From NCBI RefSeq assembly GCF_024622975.1, contig NZ_JANJZT010000007.1, positions 62,001 to 126,000 of the forward strand: 64,000 nt of DNA, given 5' to 3'. Both the position numbers and the translations under genes were made by a program. Positions 53,830 to 62,399 of the stretch are shown here, in pieces. The notes beneath the pieces were generated by a model. That model saw only the letters and a program-made list of their open reading frames with translations. It was not told the origin of the DNA and did not search any database. Numbering within the stretch: the stretch's first letter is position 1; the number at the start of each line of letters is the position of its first letter. The stretch comes from Blautia caecimuris (GTDB lineage Bacteria; Bacillota; Clostridia; Lachnospirales; Lachnospiraceae).

Positions 53830-55113
53830 ATGAAACAGAATTCTTCTTTTGCACTAAAAGGAAACGTCTGCTTCAGCACAGACAAAAACACTCTTGTCTC
53901 CAGAGAACATGCCTATGTTGTCTGCGAAAACGGAAAATGTGCCGGAGTATTTTCCTCCCTCCCGGAAAAATTCCAGGGAATCCCGGTAAGAGATGCAGGA
54001 GACAGTCTGATCGTCCCGGGATTTGCAGACCTTCATCTTCATGCTCCCCAGTACAGCTTCCGGGGAATGGGAATGGATCTGGAGCTTCTGGACTGGCTGA
54101 ACTCTGTGACCTTTCCTGAGGAATCCAAATATTCCGATCAGGAATATGCCCGGAAGGCCTACTCCATTTTTGCTGAGGATCTGAAAAAAAGTGAAACCAC
54201 AAGAGCCTGTATCTTCGGCACTCTCCACGTGGAAGCAACGGATATTCTTATGGAGCTTCTGGAAAAAACCGGACTGAAGACCTTTGTAGGAAAGGTAAAT
54301 ATGGACCGCAACGGCCCGGACACACTGCAGGAAAAAAGCGCTGAAATCTCCGCAGCCGACACAATCCGCTGGCTTGATTCCTGCACAGGAAAATATCAGA
54401 ATGTAAAACCCATTCTGACACCGCGATTTATCCCGTCCTGCTCAGATGAGCTGATGAAAAAGCTGGCTGAAATCCAGAAACACTATAAACTCCCTGTACA
54501 GTCTCATCTGTCTGAGAATCCCGGCGAGGTTTCCTGGGTACAGGAGCTTTGCCCGGAAAGCAGCTTTTACGGGGATGCTTACCGGCAGTTTGATCTTTTT
54601 GGCGGAAAAGACTGCCCTACCATTATGGCCCACTGTGTTTATTGTCCTGAAGAAGAAATACAGCTTATGAAAGAACAGGGAGTATACGTTGCCCACTGTC
54701 CTCAGTCCAACACCAACCTTTCATCAGGCATTGCCCCTGTAAAGCTTTATCTTGAACAGGGCATTCATACCGGACTTGGTACCGATATTGCAGGAGGTCA
54801 TTCTCTTTCCATGCTGAGAGCTGTTTCTGACTCCATTCAGGTATCAAAACTTCACTGGAGGTATATAGATAGCAACAGGAAGCCTCTTACCTTTGAAGAA
54901 GCATTTTATATCGGGACAATGGGCGGCGGAGAATTTTTCGGTAAAACCGGAAGTTTTCTTGAGGGCTATGAATTTGATGCCGTTATCCTTGACGACACAT
55001 ATTTCCCGCATCCGCAGCCGCTGACAGTGCGGGAGCGTCTGGAACGTCTTACCTATCTGTCTGACGCCCGCTGTGTTACTGGCAAATATGTTTCCGGTAC
55101 GGAAATATTTTAG
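53830..55113 (+). CDS. guaD: Guanine deaminase
   Basis: This 427-residue amidohydrolase turns guanine into xanthine. The metal site is visible: HLH (69-71) after PGFAD, a later His in SHLSEN, a His in MAHCVY and the Asp in GTDIAGG, with PQSNTNL before it. It lies behind a variant purine riboswitch and is followed by a purine permease gene 30 bp downstream, giving a uptake-and-use operon. AAGGAAGG is the RBS. Confidence 0.93.
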   Translation: MKQNSSFALKGNVCFSTDKNTLVSREHAYVVCENGKCAGVFSSLPEKFQGIPVRDAGDSLIVPGFADLHLHAPQYSFRGMGMDLELLDWLNSVTFPEESKYSDQEYARKAYSIFAEDLKKSETTRACIFGTLHVEATDILMELLEKTGLKTFVGKVNMDRNGPDTLQEKSAEISAADTIRWLDSCTGKYQNVKPILTPRFIPSCSDELMKKLAEIQKHYKLPVQSHLSENPGEVSWVQELCPESSFYGDAYRQFDLFGGKDCPTIMAHCVYCPEEEIQLMKEQGVYVAHCPQSNTNLSSGIAPVKLYLEQGIHTGLGTDIAGGHSLSMLRAVSDSIQVSKLHWRYIDSNRKPLTFEEAFYIGTMGGGEFFGKTGSFLEGYEFDAVILDDTYFPHPQPLTVRERLERLTYLSDARCVTGKYVSGTEIF

Positions 55114-55143
55114 CAATATTTTAATAAAAAAGGGGGTAGCATT

Positions 55144-56520
55144 ATGAAGCTCGAAAAAATCTTTCACCTGAAGGAAAACAAAACAGATGTACGGACCGAG
55201 GTTATTGCCGGCGTCACCACATTTATGACCATGGCGTACATCCTGGCAGTAAACCCTAACATCCTGGAGGCCTCCGGAATGGACAGAGGCGCTGTATTTA
55301 CTGCAACTGCGCTGTCTGCGTTTATTGCAACCTGCCTTATGGCTCTGTTGTCCAATTACCCGTTTGTTCTGGCACCGGGCATGGGATTAAACGCATATTT
55401 TGCGTACACCGTTGTCCTTGGTATGGGTTACAGCTGGCAGCAGGCTCTGGCCGCAGTATTTGTAGAAGGCCTGATCTTTATCCTTCTGTCTCTGACCAAT
55501 GTACGTGAGGCAATCTTCAACTCCATTCCCATGAACCTGAAACATGCGGTTTCTGTGGGAATTGGTTTGTTTATTGCATTTATCGGTCTGCAGAATGCAA
55601 AAATCGTTGTAAACAATGACTCTACACTGGTAAGTGTATTTTCCTTTAAAAGCGCTGTAAAAGACGGAACCTTCAACAGCATGGGAATCACTGTTTTACT
55701 GGCTCTGATCGGTATTTTAGTTACGGCAGTCCTTCTTGTAAAAAATATTAAAGGAAGCATCCTGTGGGGTATTCTGATCACCTGGGGACTTGGAATCATC
55801 TGTCAGTTCGTTGGACTGTATGTACCAAATCCGGAGCTTGGCTTCTTCAGCCTTCTCCCTGATTTCTCCAACGGAATCAGCGTTCCCAGCATGGCGCCAA
55901 CCTTTATGAAAATGGACTTTTCCATTGTGTTCAGTCTTGACTTTGTTGTCATCATGTTTGCATTCCTGTTTGTAGATATGTTTGATACTCTGGGAACCCT
56001 TATTGGCGTGGCATCCAAAGCCGATATGCTTGACAAAGACGGAAAGCTCCCGAAAATCAAAGGTGCTCTTCTCTCTGATGCAGTGGGAACTTCTGTAGGC
56101 GCAGTTTGCGGTACTTCTACTGTTACTACTTTTGTAGAAAGTGCTTCCGGTGTAGCTGAAGGCGGACGTACCGGTCTGACTGCCATTGTAGCAGCCATAC
56201 TGTTTGGACTGTCCCTGTTCCTGTCACCTATCTTCCTGGCTATTCCGTCCTTTGCAACGGCTCCGGCTCTGATCGTGGTAGGATTTTTGATGCTCACATC
56301 CATTACAAAAATTGATTTCAATGATTACACAGAAGCAATTCCATGCTTTATCGCAATCATTGCAATGCCATTTATGTACAGTATTTCCGAAGGTATCGCA
56401 ATGGGCGTTATCTCTTATGTTGTGATCAATCTTGTGGCCGGAAAGGCAAAGGAAAAGAAGATCAGCGTACTGATGTATGTTCTGGCAGTACTGTTTATAC
56501 TGAAGTATGTCTTCTTGTAA
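55144..56520 (+). CDS. Guanine/hypoxanthine permease (NCS2, AzgA/PbuG type)
   Basis: This 458-residue proton-coupled permease has 13-14 helices. It shows the AzgA-like start EVIAGVTTFMTMAYIL, the GLNAYFAYTVVLGMGYSWQ block, DMFDTLGTLIGVASKA and the GTSTVTTFVESASGVAEGG motif near the substrate site. It is second in the guaD operon and probably imports guanine or hypoxanthine under the same riboswitch. GGGGG is the RBS. Confidence 0.94.
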   Translation: MKLEKIFHLKENKTDVRTEVIAGVTTFMTMAYILAVNPNILEASGMDRGAVFTATALSAFIATCLMALLSNYPFVLAPGMGLNAYFAYTVVLGMGYSWQQALAAVFVEGLIFILLSLTNVREAIFNSIPMNLKHAVSVGIGLFIAFIGLQNAKIVVNNDSTLVSVFSFKSAVKDGTFNSMGITVLLALIGILVTAVLLVKNIKGSILWGILITWGLGIICQFVGLYVPNPELGFFSLLPDFSNGISVPSMAPTFMKMDFSIVFSLDFVVIMFAFLFVDMFDTLGTLIGVASKADMLDKDGKLPKIKGALLSDAVGTSVGAVCGTSTVTTFVESASGVAEGGRTGLTAIVAAILFGLSLFLSPIFLAIPSFATAPALIVVGFLMLTSITKIDFNDYTEAIPCFIAIIAMPFMYSISEGIAMGVISYVVINLVAGKAKEKKISVLMYVLAVLFILKYVFL

Positions 56521-56653
56521 AAAGGTCTTCTTAAATAAAGAACAAAAATAATCAGGTACAGCGCAGAACATGAAAAATACGACAGATGCCCTTCAGACAG
56601 CAAATGTTTACGCTGTGATATATAAGATTACAGTCAAAATATCGTATTAGGAT

Positions 56654-56701
56654 AAAAACAGCACAGGCTTATGATAAATATTCAGAGCCTGTGCTGTTTT
56701 T
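56654..56701 (+). terminator. Strong terminator of the guaD operon
   Basis: AAAAACAGCACAGGCT and AGCCTGTGCTGTTTTT form a 16-bp perfect stem with a T tail. The A run on the other side lets it work in both directions. Confidence 0.95.
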
Positions 56702-56715
56702 GCGTAAACTCTCCA

Positions 56716-56744
56716 TTGTAAAGGGATTCCGCAAATGATATAAT
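56716..56744 (+). promoter_or_regulatory. Promoter of the split lysine exporter operon
   Basis: TTGTAA (56716-56721) and TATAAT (56739-56744) are 17 bp apart, 32 bp before the ATG at 56777. Confidence 0.8.
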
Positions 56745-56776
56745 ATTTTTTATATGACTTAAAAGGAGAAACTGTT

Positions 56777-57070
56777 ATGAAAATTTTTATTGTCATGGGT
56801 GTTGGAATCCTGATAGGACGTTTTCTCATGACAGGAAGAATCAAAAAATGGAACGAACGTCTTGCCATGCTGTGCACCCTCCTTCTTATTTTTTCCATGG
56901 GGGTTATGCTTGGCCAGAAAGAAAACTTTCTCAGTGAACTGTCGTCTCTGGGACTGAAAAGCTTCCTGTTCTTTCTGATTCCCACTCTGGTTTCCATTAT
57001 TCTTGTCTACATACTGACAAAACGCTTTATGGAGAAAAAGCACTCAGATTCAGAAGGAGAAGACAAATGA
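56777..57070 (+). CDS. LysO-type exporter, N-terminal subunit
   Basis: This 97-residue membrane protein with three helices (IFIVMGVGILIGRF, AMLCTLLLIFSMGVML, FLFFLIPTLVSIIL) matches the first part of the LysO (YbjE) lysine exporter. In enteric bacteria LysO is one chain of about 300 residues; here it is split into two genes with an ATGA overlap, so the two halves are translationally coupled and probably assemble. AAAGGAG precedes the ATG. Confidence 0.8.
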   Translation: MKIFIVMGVGILIGRFLMTGRIKKWNERLAMLCTLLLIFSMGVMLGQKENFLSELSSLGLKSFLFFLIPTLVSIILVYILTKRFMEKKHSDSEGEDK

Positions 57071-57666
57071 TCGTTTTATTTACACTGCTGGCCCTGGTCC
57101 TGGGACTTTTCTGCGGGCTTTCCGGTTTCAATCCCACGCCTGTCAGCTTTTTAAGCCAGCACTCAGATATGATTTTATACATACTGATGTTTTCTGTGGG
57201 AATCAGCATCGGAATGCACAACGGCATCCTCAAAAAAATCCGCCAGTATCATCTGAAAATCCTTATTATCCCCCTTGGCATTACAGTGGGCTCTGTCATC
57301 GGAGGGCTGATCTGCGCAGTGATCCTGGGTATTTCTCCGGCAGAGGGCGCTGCTGTGGCAAGCGGAATGGGCTGGTACAGTCTTGCGGGAGTTACCATCA
57401 GCCGTCTGGGAGGCGCGGAACTGGGAAGTATTGCCTTTATGAGCAATCTTATGAGAGAATTTTTCTCTTTTTTCCTGATTCCCATTATTGCCTCCAGGCT
57501 CAATAATTATACCTGTATTGCGCCGGCTGCAGCCACCAGCGAGGATACTACCCTTCCTGTACTTCTGAAATACACAAATGAGGAAACTGTGGTTCTGGCT
57601 GTTCTTAATGGAATTCTCTGTTCCTTCTTTGTGCCGATACTGATTACTTTTTTCTTTAATATTTAA
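57067..57666 (+). CDS. LysO-type exporter, C-terminal subunit
   Basis: This 199-residue membrane protein carries the conserved LysO core, including SVGISIGMH, the GMGWYSLAGV motif and ELGSIAFMSNLMRE with an acidic residue within a helix. With the 97-residue protein encoded just upstream it should make a complete lysine (or related cationic amino acid) exporter. No lysine riboswitch is visible in the leader. It is followed by a bidirectional terminator. Confidence 0.85.
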   Translation: MIVLFTLLALVLGLFCGLSGFNPTPVSFLSQHSDMILYILMFSVGISIGMHNGILKKIRQYHLKILIIPLGITVGSVIGGLICAVILGISPAEGAAVASGMGWYSLAGVTISRLGGAELGSIAFMSNLMREFFSFFLIPIIASRLNNYTCIAPAAATSEDTTLPVLLKYTNEETVVLAVLNGILCSFFVPILITFFFNI

Positions 57667-57688
57667 AATCTGTATTATTATAGTAAAA

Positions 57689-57732
57689 CATCCGAGGCAG
57701 TTCCTTTTGAAACTGCTCCGGATGTTTTATTT
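57689..57732. terminator. Bidirectional terminator between the lysO pair and the DtxR-type gene
   Basis: CATCCG-GGCAGTT and AACTGC-CGGATG form an 11-13 bp stem with a bulge; TTTT tails occur on both strands. Confidence 0.85.
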
Positions 57733-58108
57733 AATCCAGCTGACCATTCTCGATCAGACGTTCTTTAATTCTTGCAAAGCTCTCATCACTGATATCATGT
57801 TCCATTTTACACGCATCCGCTCTGGCAATCTCTGAAGGAACTCCCAGGCTCTCCAGCATTGTTGTGAGAACTGTATGACGTTCATAAATTCTGTTGGCAA
57901 TCTCTGCGCCTTTGTCCAGAAGAGTCACGGTTCCATAACGGTCCATAGCAATATAACCGTCTTCTCTGAGAAGCTTCATGGCATGGCTGACACTGGGTTT
58001 TGAAACTGACAGCATTGTGGCAATGTCCACAGATCTTACTCCTCCGCCCTTTTGGGACAGCCTTAAAATCGCTTCCAGATAATCCTCCGCCGATTCTCTG
58101 ATTTGCAT
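57731..58108 (-). CDS. DtxR/MntR-type metal-dependent regulator
   Basis: This 125-residue repressor has the winged helix (SVDIATMLSVSKPSVSHAMK) and the dimer/metal domain of the family: Glu-Arg-His (YERHTVL) and the EHDIS motif. It lacks the C-terminal SH3 domain, as in MntR. The length suits a manganese sensor; iron cannot be excluded. GGAGGTG precedes the ATG. Copy C of the dispersed element lies upstream. Confidence 0.9.
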   Translation of the reverse strand: MQIRESAEDYLEAILRLSQKGGGVRSVDIATMLSVSKPSVSHAMKLLREDGYIAMDRYGTVTLLDKGAEIANRIYERHTVLTTMLESLGVPSEIARADACKMEHDISDESFARIKERLIENGQLD

Positions 58109-58209
58109 AAAAACACCTCCCGTTCCGATTATTCTACCATAAATGACACCTGATTACAACCTGCTGCCCACAGGCATATAAAGCTGCCGCCTTTCACAGC
58201 AGCCTGGTA

Positions 58210-58308
58210 AAAATGCATCCCGGACCATCTTTGGTGATGGCGTTTTGCCCTGTATGTCCCGGGATTTTGGAATATACATGCCTAAGTGCCTCACGGGACA
58301 GTGACCTG
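58210..58308 (+). repeat. Full copy (C) of the dispersed two-hairpin element
   Basis: First hairpin: AAAATGC with GCGTTTT (one wobble), enclosing CCATC/GATGG. Second hairpin: TGTCCCG and CGGGACA, perfect, around an imperfect inner stem ATTTTGG/CCTAAGT. It ends in GTGACCTG. It lies in the 290-bp gap between the DtxR-type gene and a sigma-like gene. Paired changes relative to copy D preserve the stems. Confidence 0.8.
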
Positions 58309-58398
58309 AAGCATGTTGTATAGCCTCCGAAATTCCGTCATGTTTCTTCTACTCTAAAACATCCTGCAAAATAATGCCGTGTAAATCATAATAGCCCA

Positions 58399-59142
58399 TC
58401 ACTTGTCGTCTCCAGTAAGGCGAAGCGTATCTCGGATTTCCTCTACGTCCATATCCAGGATCACTGCAAGCTCTCCCACACTGAATGCGCTTTCTCCGTC
58501 TTCTTCATCCTCAGAAAGCTCTCTCACAGCGCTTTCCAGCTTCTCCACCCTGGCCACCAGACTGTCATCCTCAAATTTTCTCTGGCTCTGCTCCTTGCAG
58601 GCCTTACGGATTCCCTCACGGATCTGTTCCAGAAGCCATTCCTCACTGCGCAGAATCTCTCCGGCAGCGCCAAGAGCCTGTACAAGGCTTACATTGGCCT
58701 CCTGGATCAGATCCCCGATAAAGATATCCTCTGTATTCATTTCCACAGCAAGCCTTGCTGCCGCACGCATATAGCAGGCAGCAAGGCTCTGTACGGCGTC
58801 TGCGCTTCCGCTTCTAAGTTCTTCAAAAAGCCGCCCGCTTTCCGGAAAATCCTCTTCTCCGGGAAGGCTTTCCAGATATTCTTTCAGATAAGCCTCCTCT
58901 TCCTGTGTCAGAGGAACCCGGCGTACTTCCTCCTGAGCGTCTGAGCCCTCTGTCTCTGTCTCAATTCCCTCTATCAGGATTCCCTGTCCGGTAAGATATT
59001 TAAGCACGTTCACAAGCTGACTGCTGTTCAGATCACTTCCTGAGAATTCTTCTCTGATCTGCTCTGCCCTGAGACTTCCGCCCTGCTCTTTGGCCAGTTC
59101 CTGCATTTTTTTAAGTTTTTCCTGAAATTCACGAACATCCAT
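58399..59142 (-). CDS. Sigma-70-like protein lacking a complete DNA-binding core
   Basis: This 247-residue acidic protein has an N-terminal helical region like sigma region 1.1, PLTQEEEAYLKEYL like region 1.2, and IFIGDLIQEANVSLVQALG like regions 2.1-2.2 of sigma-70. Regions 2.3/2.4 seem absent, and the C-terminus (FSVGELAVILDMDVEEIRDTL) looks like one helix-turn-helix-like segment of region 3 or 4. It may bind RNA polymerase core or act as a regulator rather than as a full sigma factor. ATG 59142 has AAAGGAG upstream. Confidence 0.65.
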   Translation of the reverse strand: MDVREFQEKLKKMQELAKEQGGSLRAEQIREEFSGSDLNSSQLVNVLKYLTGQGILIEGIETETEGSDAQEEVRRVPLTQEEEAYLKEYLESLPGEEDFPESGRLFEELRSGSADAVQSLAACYMRAAARLAVEMNTEDIFIGDLIQEANVSLVQALGAAGEILRSEEWLLEQIREGIRKACKEQSQRKFEDDSLVARVEKLESAVRELSEDEEDGESAFSVGELAVILDMDVEEIRDTLRLTGDDK

Positions 59143-59396
59143 TGCTGTTCTCCTTTTTTTCCTTTCGTCAATAAACTGATTCCGGGTTGAAATCATTTAT
59201 TATTTCTCACGCCATTCCCAGTAACCTGCGAACAGTTAGAATCATTTTTCATTATAACATCTTCCCGGACTCTTTTCACCCAAAAATTACCGGCTGATAC
59301 ATTCATCGAAACAATCTGGCTGCTGTTTACACAGCATTTTGACCAGATTGCTGTAAACAACGGGCATATCCACAGGCTGAGCCGTCAGCCGAGCCG

Positions 59397-61136
59397 TCAG
59401 CCAAGCTTGTCCTCAAGAGCCTTAATGGACTCCATATTGTATTTTTCATATTCGTTAAAAATACCGTCTCCCATTGCGTCAAACTCTGCCGGCGCATACT
59501 TTGGAACATACCAGGATCTGGAATCAAAATACTGCTGTATTTCTGCCGTATCAAACATCCTTCCATGTCTGGCAAAAATTTCATTTCTCGCCAGCCCCAG
59601 CTGTTCTTTGGTCAGCCCCTTGCTGATAAGTGTCTCTTCTGTAAGATATTCGCTGTTACTGGTTGGCAGTATGTATTCTCCGGCTGCCGCATTGTTCTCC
59701 GGAGACGGCTGCACCTGTCCGCCTGCAGCTCCTCTGTTTTTTCGAAGAGACAGGGGAACCCAGTCAGAGCTGCTTCCCTCCTGGTGAAAATTTCGTGTGT
59801 AGGAATCCCCAGCAATATCCACCGTATAATATCCGCCTCTTCTGCCATTGCAGATAAGCTTATTTTCGCAAAAATACCATGGACCTGCGGACTCGCTCAG
59901 ATGCAGCGGCTCCCCGATCTGACGGACAGTTCCTCCGTTGTTTCCGTAAAGAACAATATCATATCCCAACTCCGGTGTATAAATGTCCTCATCCATTTCG
60001 GAAAAACCTGTTACTGCCACTAATATGGATTCCTGATTTTCTCCGGCATCCACTATGGCATAATAATCTCCCACATGATTTGTTTTTAAAAACTCCTCAT
60101 AGGAACCTGCCACAGATACCGTATCTGAACCAGCGCTTTCCTCTTCTGTATGTGTCTGATCTACAATCTCCCGGATGGACGAGGTATGATCTTCAATATC
60201 CATCCAGAAGCCCTCCAGATATCTTTCCGATTTTAATCTGTCATATACAAACTGACCTGCTGACTGCCCCTCTTCCATACTGTCTCCGCGCACTAACCGC
60301 ACAATCGAATAACAGCGGGGATCCTGGCTGACTGTTGAATAAACAATAAAATTTTCCGTACCTATACCTATACGTTGAGCCTGGAATCCCAAGGCTTTAT
60401 ACTGCTCTATCATATCGATCGTATACTGTCCGTAATCCAGTCCCTGAAGCGGTGTTGGATCTAAAGCAAATAAAGCTTCTATTTCCATTCCCGATGCCGC
60501 ATATTCCATATCCTGAGTACTTTCCATAACTGAGAAGGCTGATCCGTCATAGGTATATCCTCTTAAATACCACTCAAACCCTGTGACCAGATATTTGGGA
60601 GATGCGCTGTACTCATAAAAGAACTGATACTGTCCGTTTACCCTTCTCAAAAAAATATTTCCCTCATAGGCAGTGGAATTCGTATCAGACATTGCCGCCA
60701 GATCCTGAAACCTTCCTTCCAGATCATATTCTCCCAGCTCAAACATATCGGAAACCATCCAGGTACCCACGTTTAATTCATACATGGATATCCTGACACA
60801 TTTATTTTCCGGCCCAAAGGTTTCACTTGGCTCATAAGTAACTGCCAGAATTTCATCACTGTTATCATTATCAAAATCCCATTTCAGACATCCGAGAATT
60901 CCTTCCTCCTGAACATTCTGAAGTTTCATTATCTCATCCTGCATGATCAGCGGCGTCTCCAGACGCTGTCCGCCAATATAGGGAAGTCCGGTCAGCCGGG
61001 ATACGATACTTCCGGCGTCTTCCTCCTTCTGCTGCTGAGCCTCTGCCCTGTCTTCTGCCGCCCACAGGATCTCCCCGTTTCCCAGTGCCAGAACACAGGT
61101 CAAAACTACTGCAGTTACATTTTTCATCTTTTTCAT
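59397..61136 (-). CDS. Secreted YARHG-domain protein
   Basis: This protein of about 579 residues begins with a signal peptide (MKKMKNVTAVVLTCVLAL, cleavage near WAA-EDR). The body has beta-rich segments with an internal WMVSDMFELGEYDLEGRF region, and the C-terminus carries the YARHG domain (LARNEIFARHGRMF, then the WYVPKYAP segment). YARHG domains occur in secreted or membrane proteins of unknown role. ATG 61136 is the third Met and has GGAG nine bases upstream. Confidence 0.8.
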   Translation of the reverse strand: MKKMKNVTAVVLTCVLALGNGEILWAAEDRAEAQQQKEEDAGSIVSRLTGLPYIGGQRLETPLIMQDEIMKLQNVQEEGILGCLKWDFDNDNSDEILAVTYEPSETFGPENKCVRISMYELNVGTWMVSDMFELGEYDLEGRFQDLAAMSDTNSTAYEGNIFLRRVNGQYQFFYEYSASPKYLVTGFEWYLRGYTYDGSAFSVMESTQDMEYAASGMEIEALFALDPTPLQGLDYGQYTIDMIEQYKALGFQAQRIGIGTENFIVYSTVSQDPRCYSIVRLVRGDSMEEGQSAGQFVYDRLKSERYLEGFWMDIEDHTSSIREIVDQTHTEEESAGSDTVSVAGSYEEFLKTNHVGDYYAIVDAGENQESILVAVTGFSEMDEDIYTPELGYDIVLYGNNGGTVRQIGEPLHLSESAGPWYFCENKLICNGRRGGYYTVDIAGDSYTRNFHQEGSSSDWVPLSLRKNRGAAGGQVQPSPENNAAAGEYILPTSNSEYLTEETLISKGLTKEQLGLARNEIFARHGRMFDTAEIQQYFDSRSWYVPKYAPAEFDAMGDGIFNEYEKYNMESIKALEDKLG

Positions 61137-61660
61137 ACACATAGTCTCCTTCCTGCTATTGAAACTACAACCCTTTACAAAAATCCTGCTCACATTCCCA
61201 CATAACTTCTGTTGTATTTGTGTTTGACAGCATTTTTAAACGAAATGTCTGTCCTGCACAATTTCTTTTTTCAGTCCCTCAGTCCGCTTTTTCCGGGCTT
61301 TCCAGGCCTTCTTTTTCTTTTTTACAGAGAAACACCCGGTAGGGGAGCTACCGGGTGTTTCGAGGGGAGTATAAATAATTAAATAAGGGGTTATGTAAAA
61401 AAAATTTTTGAAGGGTAAATTCTTTTTACAGATTAGATTATAATATAAACTGGAAAAAAAAGCAATATGATTTCATGAATATTATTACAACTTTTTGACA
61501 TAATAGACAGTGTAATAAGCAAGTTGACAAAATGCATTCCAAATCGCCTTAGGTGACAGGAAGCATTTTGCCCTGTATGTCTCGGGGTTTTGGCACAGAT
61601 ACCAAAATACCCTGCGGGATAGTAAACAGCAGCTATTCAACACATTACACCAGGAGGAAA
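61137..61660. other. 524-bp non-coding region with a strong hairpin
   Basis: No gene is evident. It lies between two divergent genes. AAACACCCGGTA/TACCGGGTGTTT (61328-61357) is a perfect 12-bp stem around a GGGGAG-like loop, followed on the plus strand by CGAGGGGAGTATAAATAATT, not by a T tract. TTGACA occurs at 61495-61500 without a good -10. The hairpin might be a structured leader or small RNA. Copy D of the dispersed element fills 61529-61632. Confidence 0.6.
61529..61632 (+). repeat. Full copy (D) of the dispersed two-hairpin element
   Basis: First hairpin: AAAATGC-A-TTCC pairs with GGAA-GCATTTT. Second hairpin: GTCTC with GGGAT (two G-U pairs), then GGG/CCC and TTTTGG/CCAAAA around CACAGATA. 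It shares ATTCCAAATCGCCTT with copy A and the CCTGTATGTC core with copy C. It lies 29 bp upstream of a small gene, so it may sit in its leader RNA. Confidence 0.8.
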
Positions 61661-61846
61661 ATGAAAATGACAAAAAATTATGAAACAGAAAACAAAAACA
61701 TGAACAGCAACACAGACAAAGCTTCTGATAAAAGCGCACAGAACTGCGGAAAAAACAGTTCCAAAAACGCTTCCAGAAACAGCTCTAAAAACAAAACTAC
61801 AAACGCTTACGACAGAGAACAGAACAATTACTCTGACAGATACTAA
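61661..61846 (+). CDS. Small Asn/Ser/Lys-rich disordered protein
   Basis: This 61-residue polypeptide is almost wholly polar (Asn, Ser, Lys, Thr, Asp) with a repeated SSKNASRNSSKN-like pattern and no hydrophobic core or signal peptide. CAGGAGG precedes the ATG at 61661; a second ATG two codons later is possible. I do not recognise a family with confidence. The single cysteine (Cys29) is the only unusual residue. A role in spores or in nucleic-acid binding could be imagined but is not supported. Confidence 0.65.
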   Translation: MKMTKNYETENKNMNSNTDKASDKSAQNCGKNSSKNASRNSSKNKTTNAYDREQNNYSDRY

Positions 61847-62001
61847 AGAAAAAAATCAGCAAAAAACAAACGTTTCTCCCTTCTTACAGAACCGTATGGA
61901 CAGGGCGGATGCAGGCAGATGCCGCATCCGCCCTGTCCTGTCTTCCGATCTGTTTCTCCGTCCTCTTTTCTGCATATGATAAATAAAAAAGGAAAACTCA
62001 A

Positions 62002-62313
62002 ATGTTTCCCATTGAAACCATTTCCGCCAAAATGCTTGATTATTATGCAGACCGTTCCGACGCTCTCATCATAGACGTCCGCGATGCAGCCCTTTATCAG
62101 AAAAGTCATATCCGCGGCGCGTTAAACTATCCTTACAGTCAGATTGAACAGTGCCGGGAGCTTCCCCGGGAAAAGCTTCTGATCTTTTACTGTCAGCGGG
62201 GCGGCTCAAGTATGGCCGCCGCCAGGCTTTTTGTAAAAAAAGGGTACAAAACCCGGTCTGTGATCGGCGGTTTTGAAGCTTATCGAGGAAGAAATCTTGT
62301 AATTTCCGGATAA
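62002..62313 (+). CDS. Rhodanese-like domain protein
   Basis: This 103-residue single-domain protein has the rhodanese fold and catalytic Cys64 in FYCQRGGSS, preceded by DVRDAALYQKSHIRGA. The loop CQRGGSS is that of sulfurtransferases rather than phosphatases. AAAGG lies upstream of the ATG. No sulfur-metabolism gene is adjacent; a terminator follows. Confidence 0.88.
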   Translation: MFPIETISAKMLDYYADRSDALIIDVRDAALYQKSHIRGALNYPYSQIEQCRELPREKLLIFYCQRGGSSMAAARLFVKKGYKTRSVIGGFEAYRGRNLVISG

Positions 62314-62332
62314 CCGTGATAATGTAAAAGAG

Positions 62333-62368
62333 AAAAATCCTGTTCTGTAAAAACAGAACGGATTTTAT
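62333..62368 (+). terminator. Terminator after the rhodanese gene
   Basis: AAATCC-GTTCTGT and ACAGAAC-GGATTT form a 13-bp stem with one bulge around AAA, followed by TATAC. Confidence 0.75.
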
Positions 62369-62399
62369 ACAAAACACCTATTATAAGGAGAATACCTGA

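Noticed and set aside
56521-56776. Lysine riboswitch before the LysO pair
   Set aside because: The leader after the promoter is only about 25 nt and has no L-box features.
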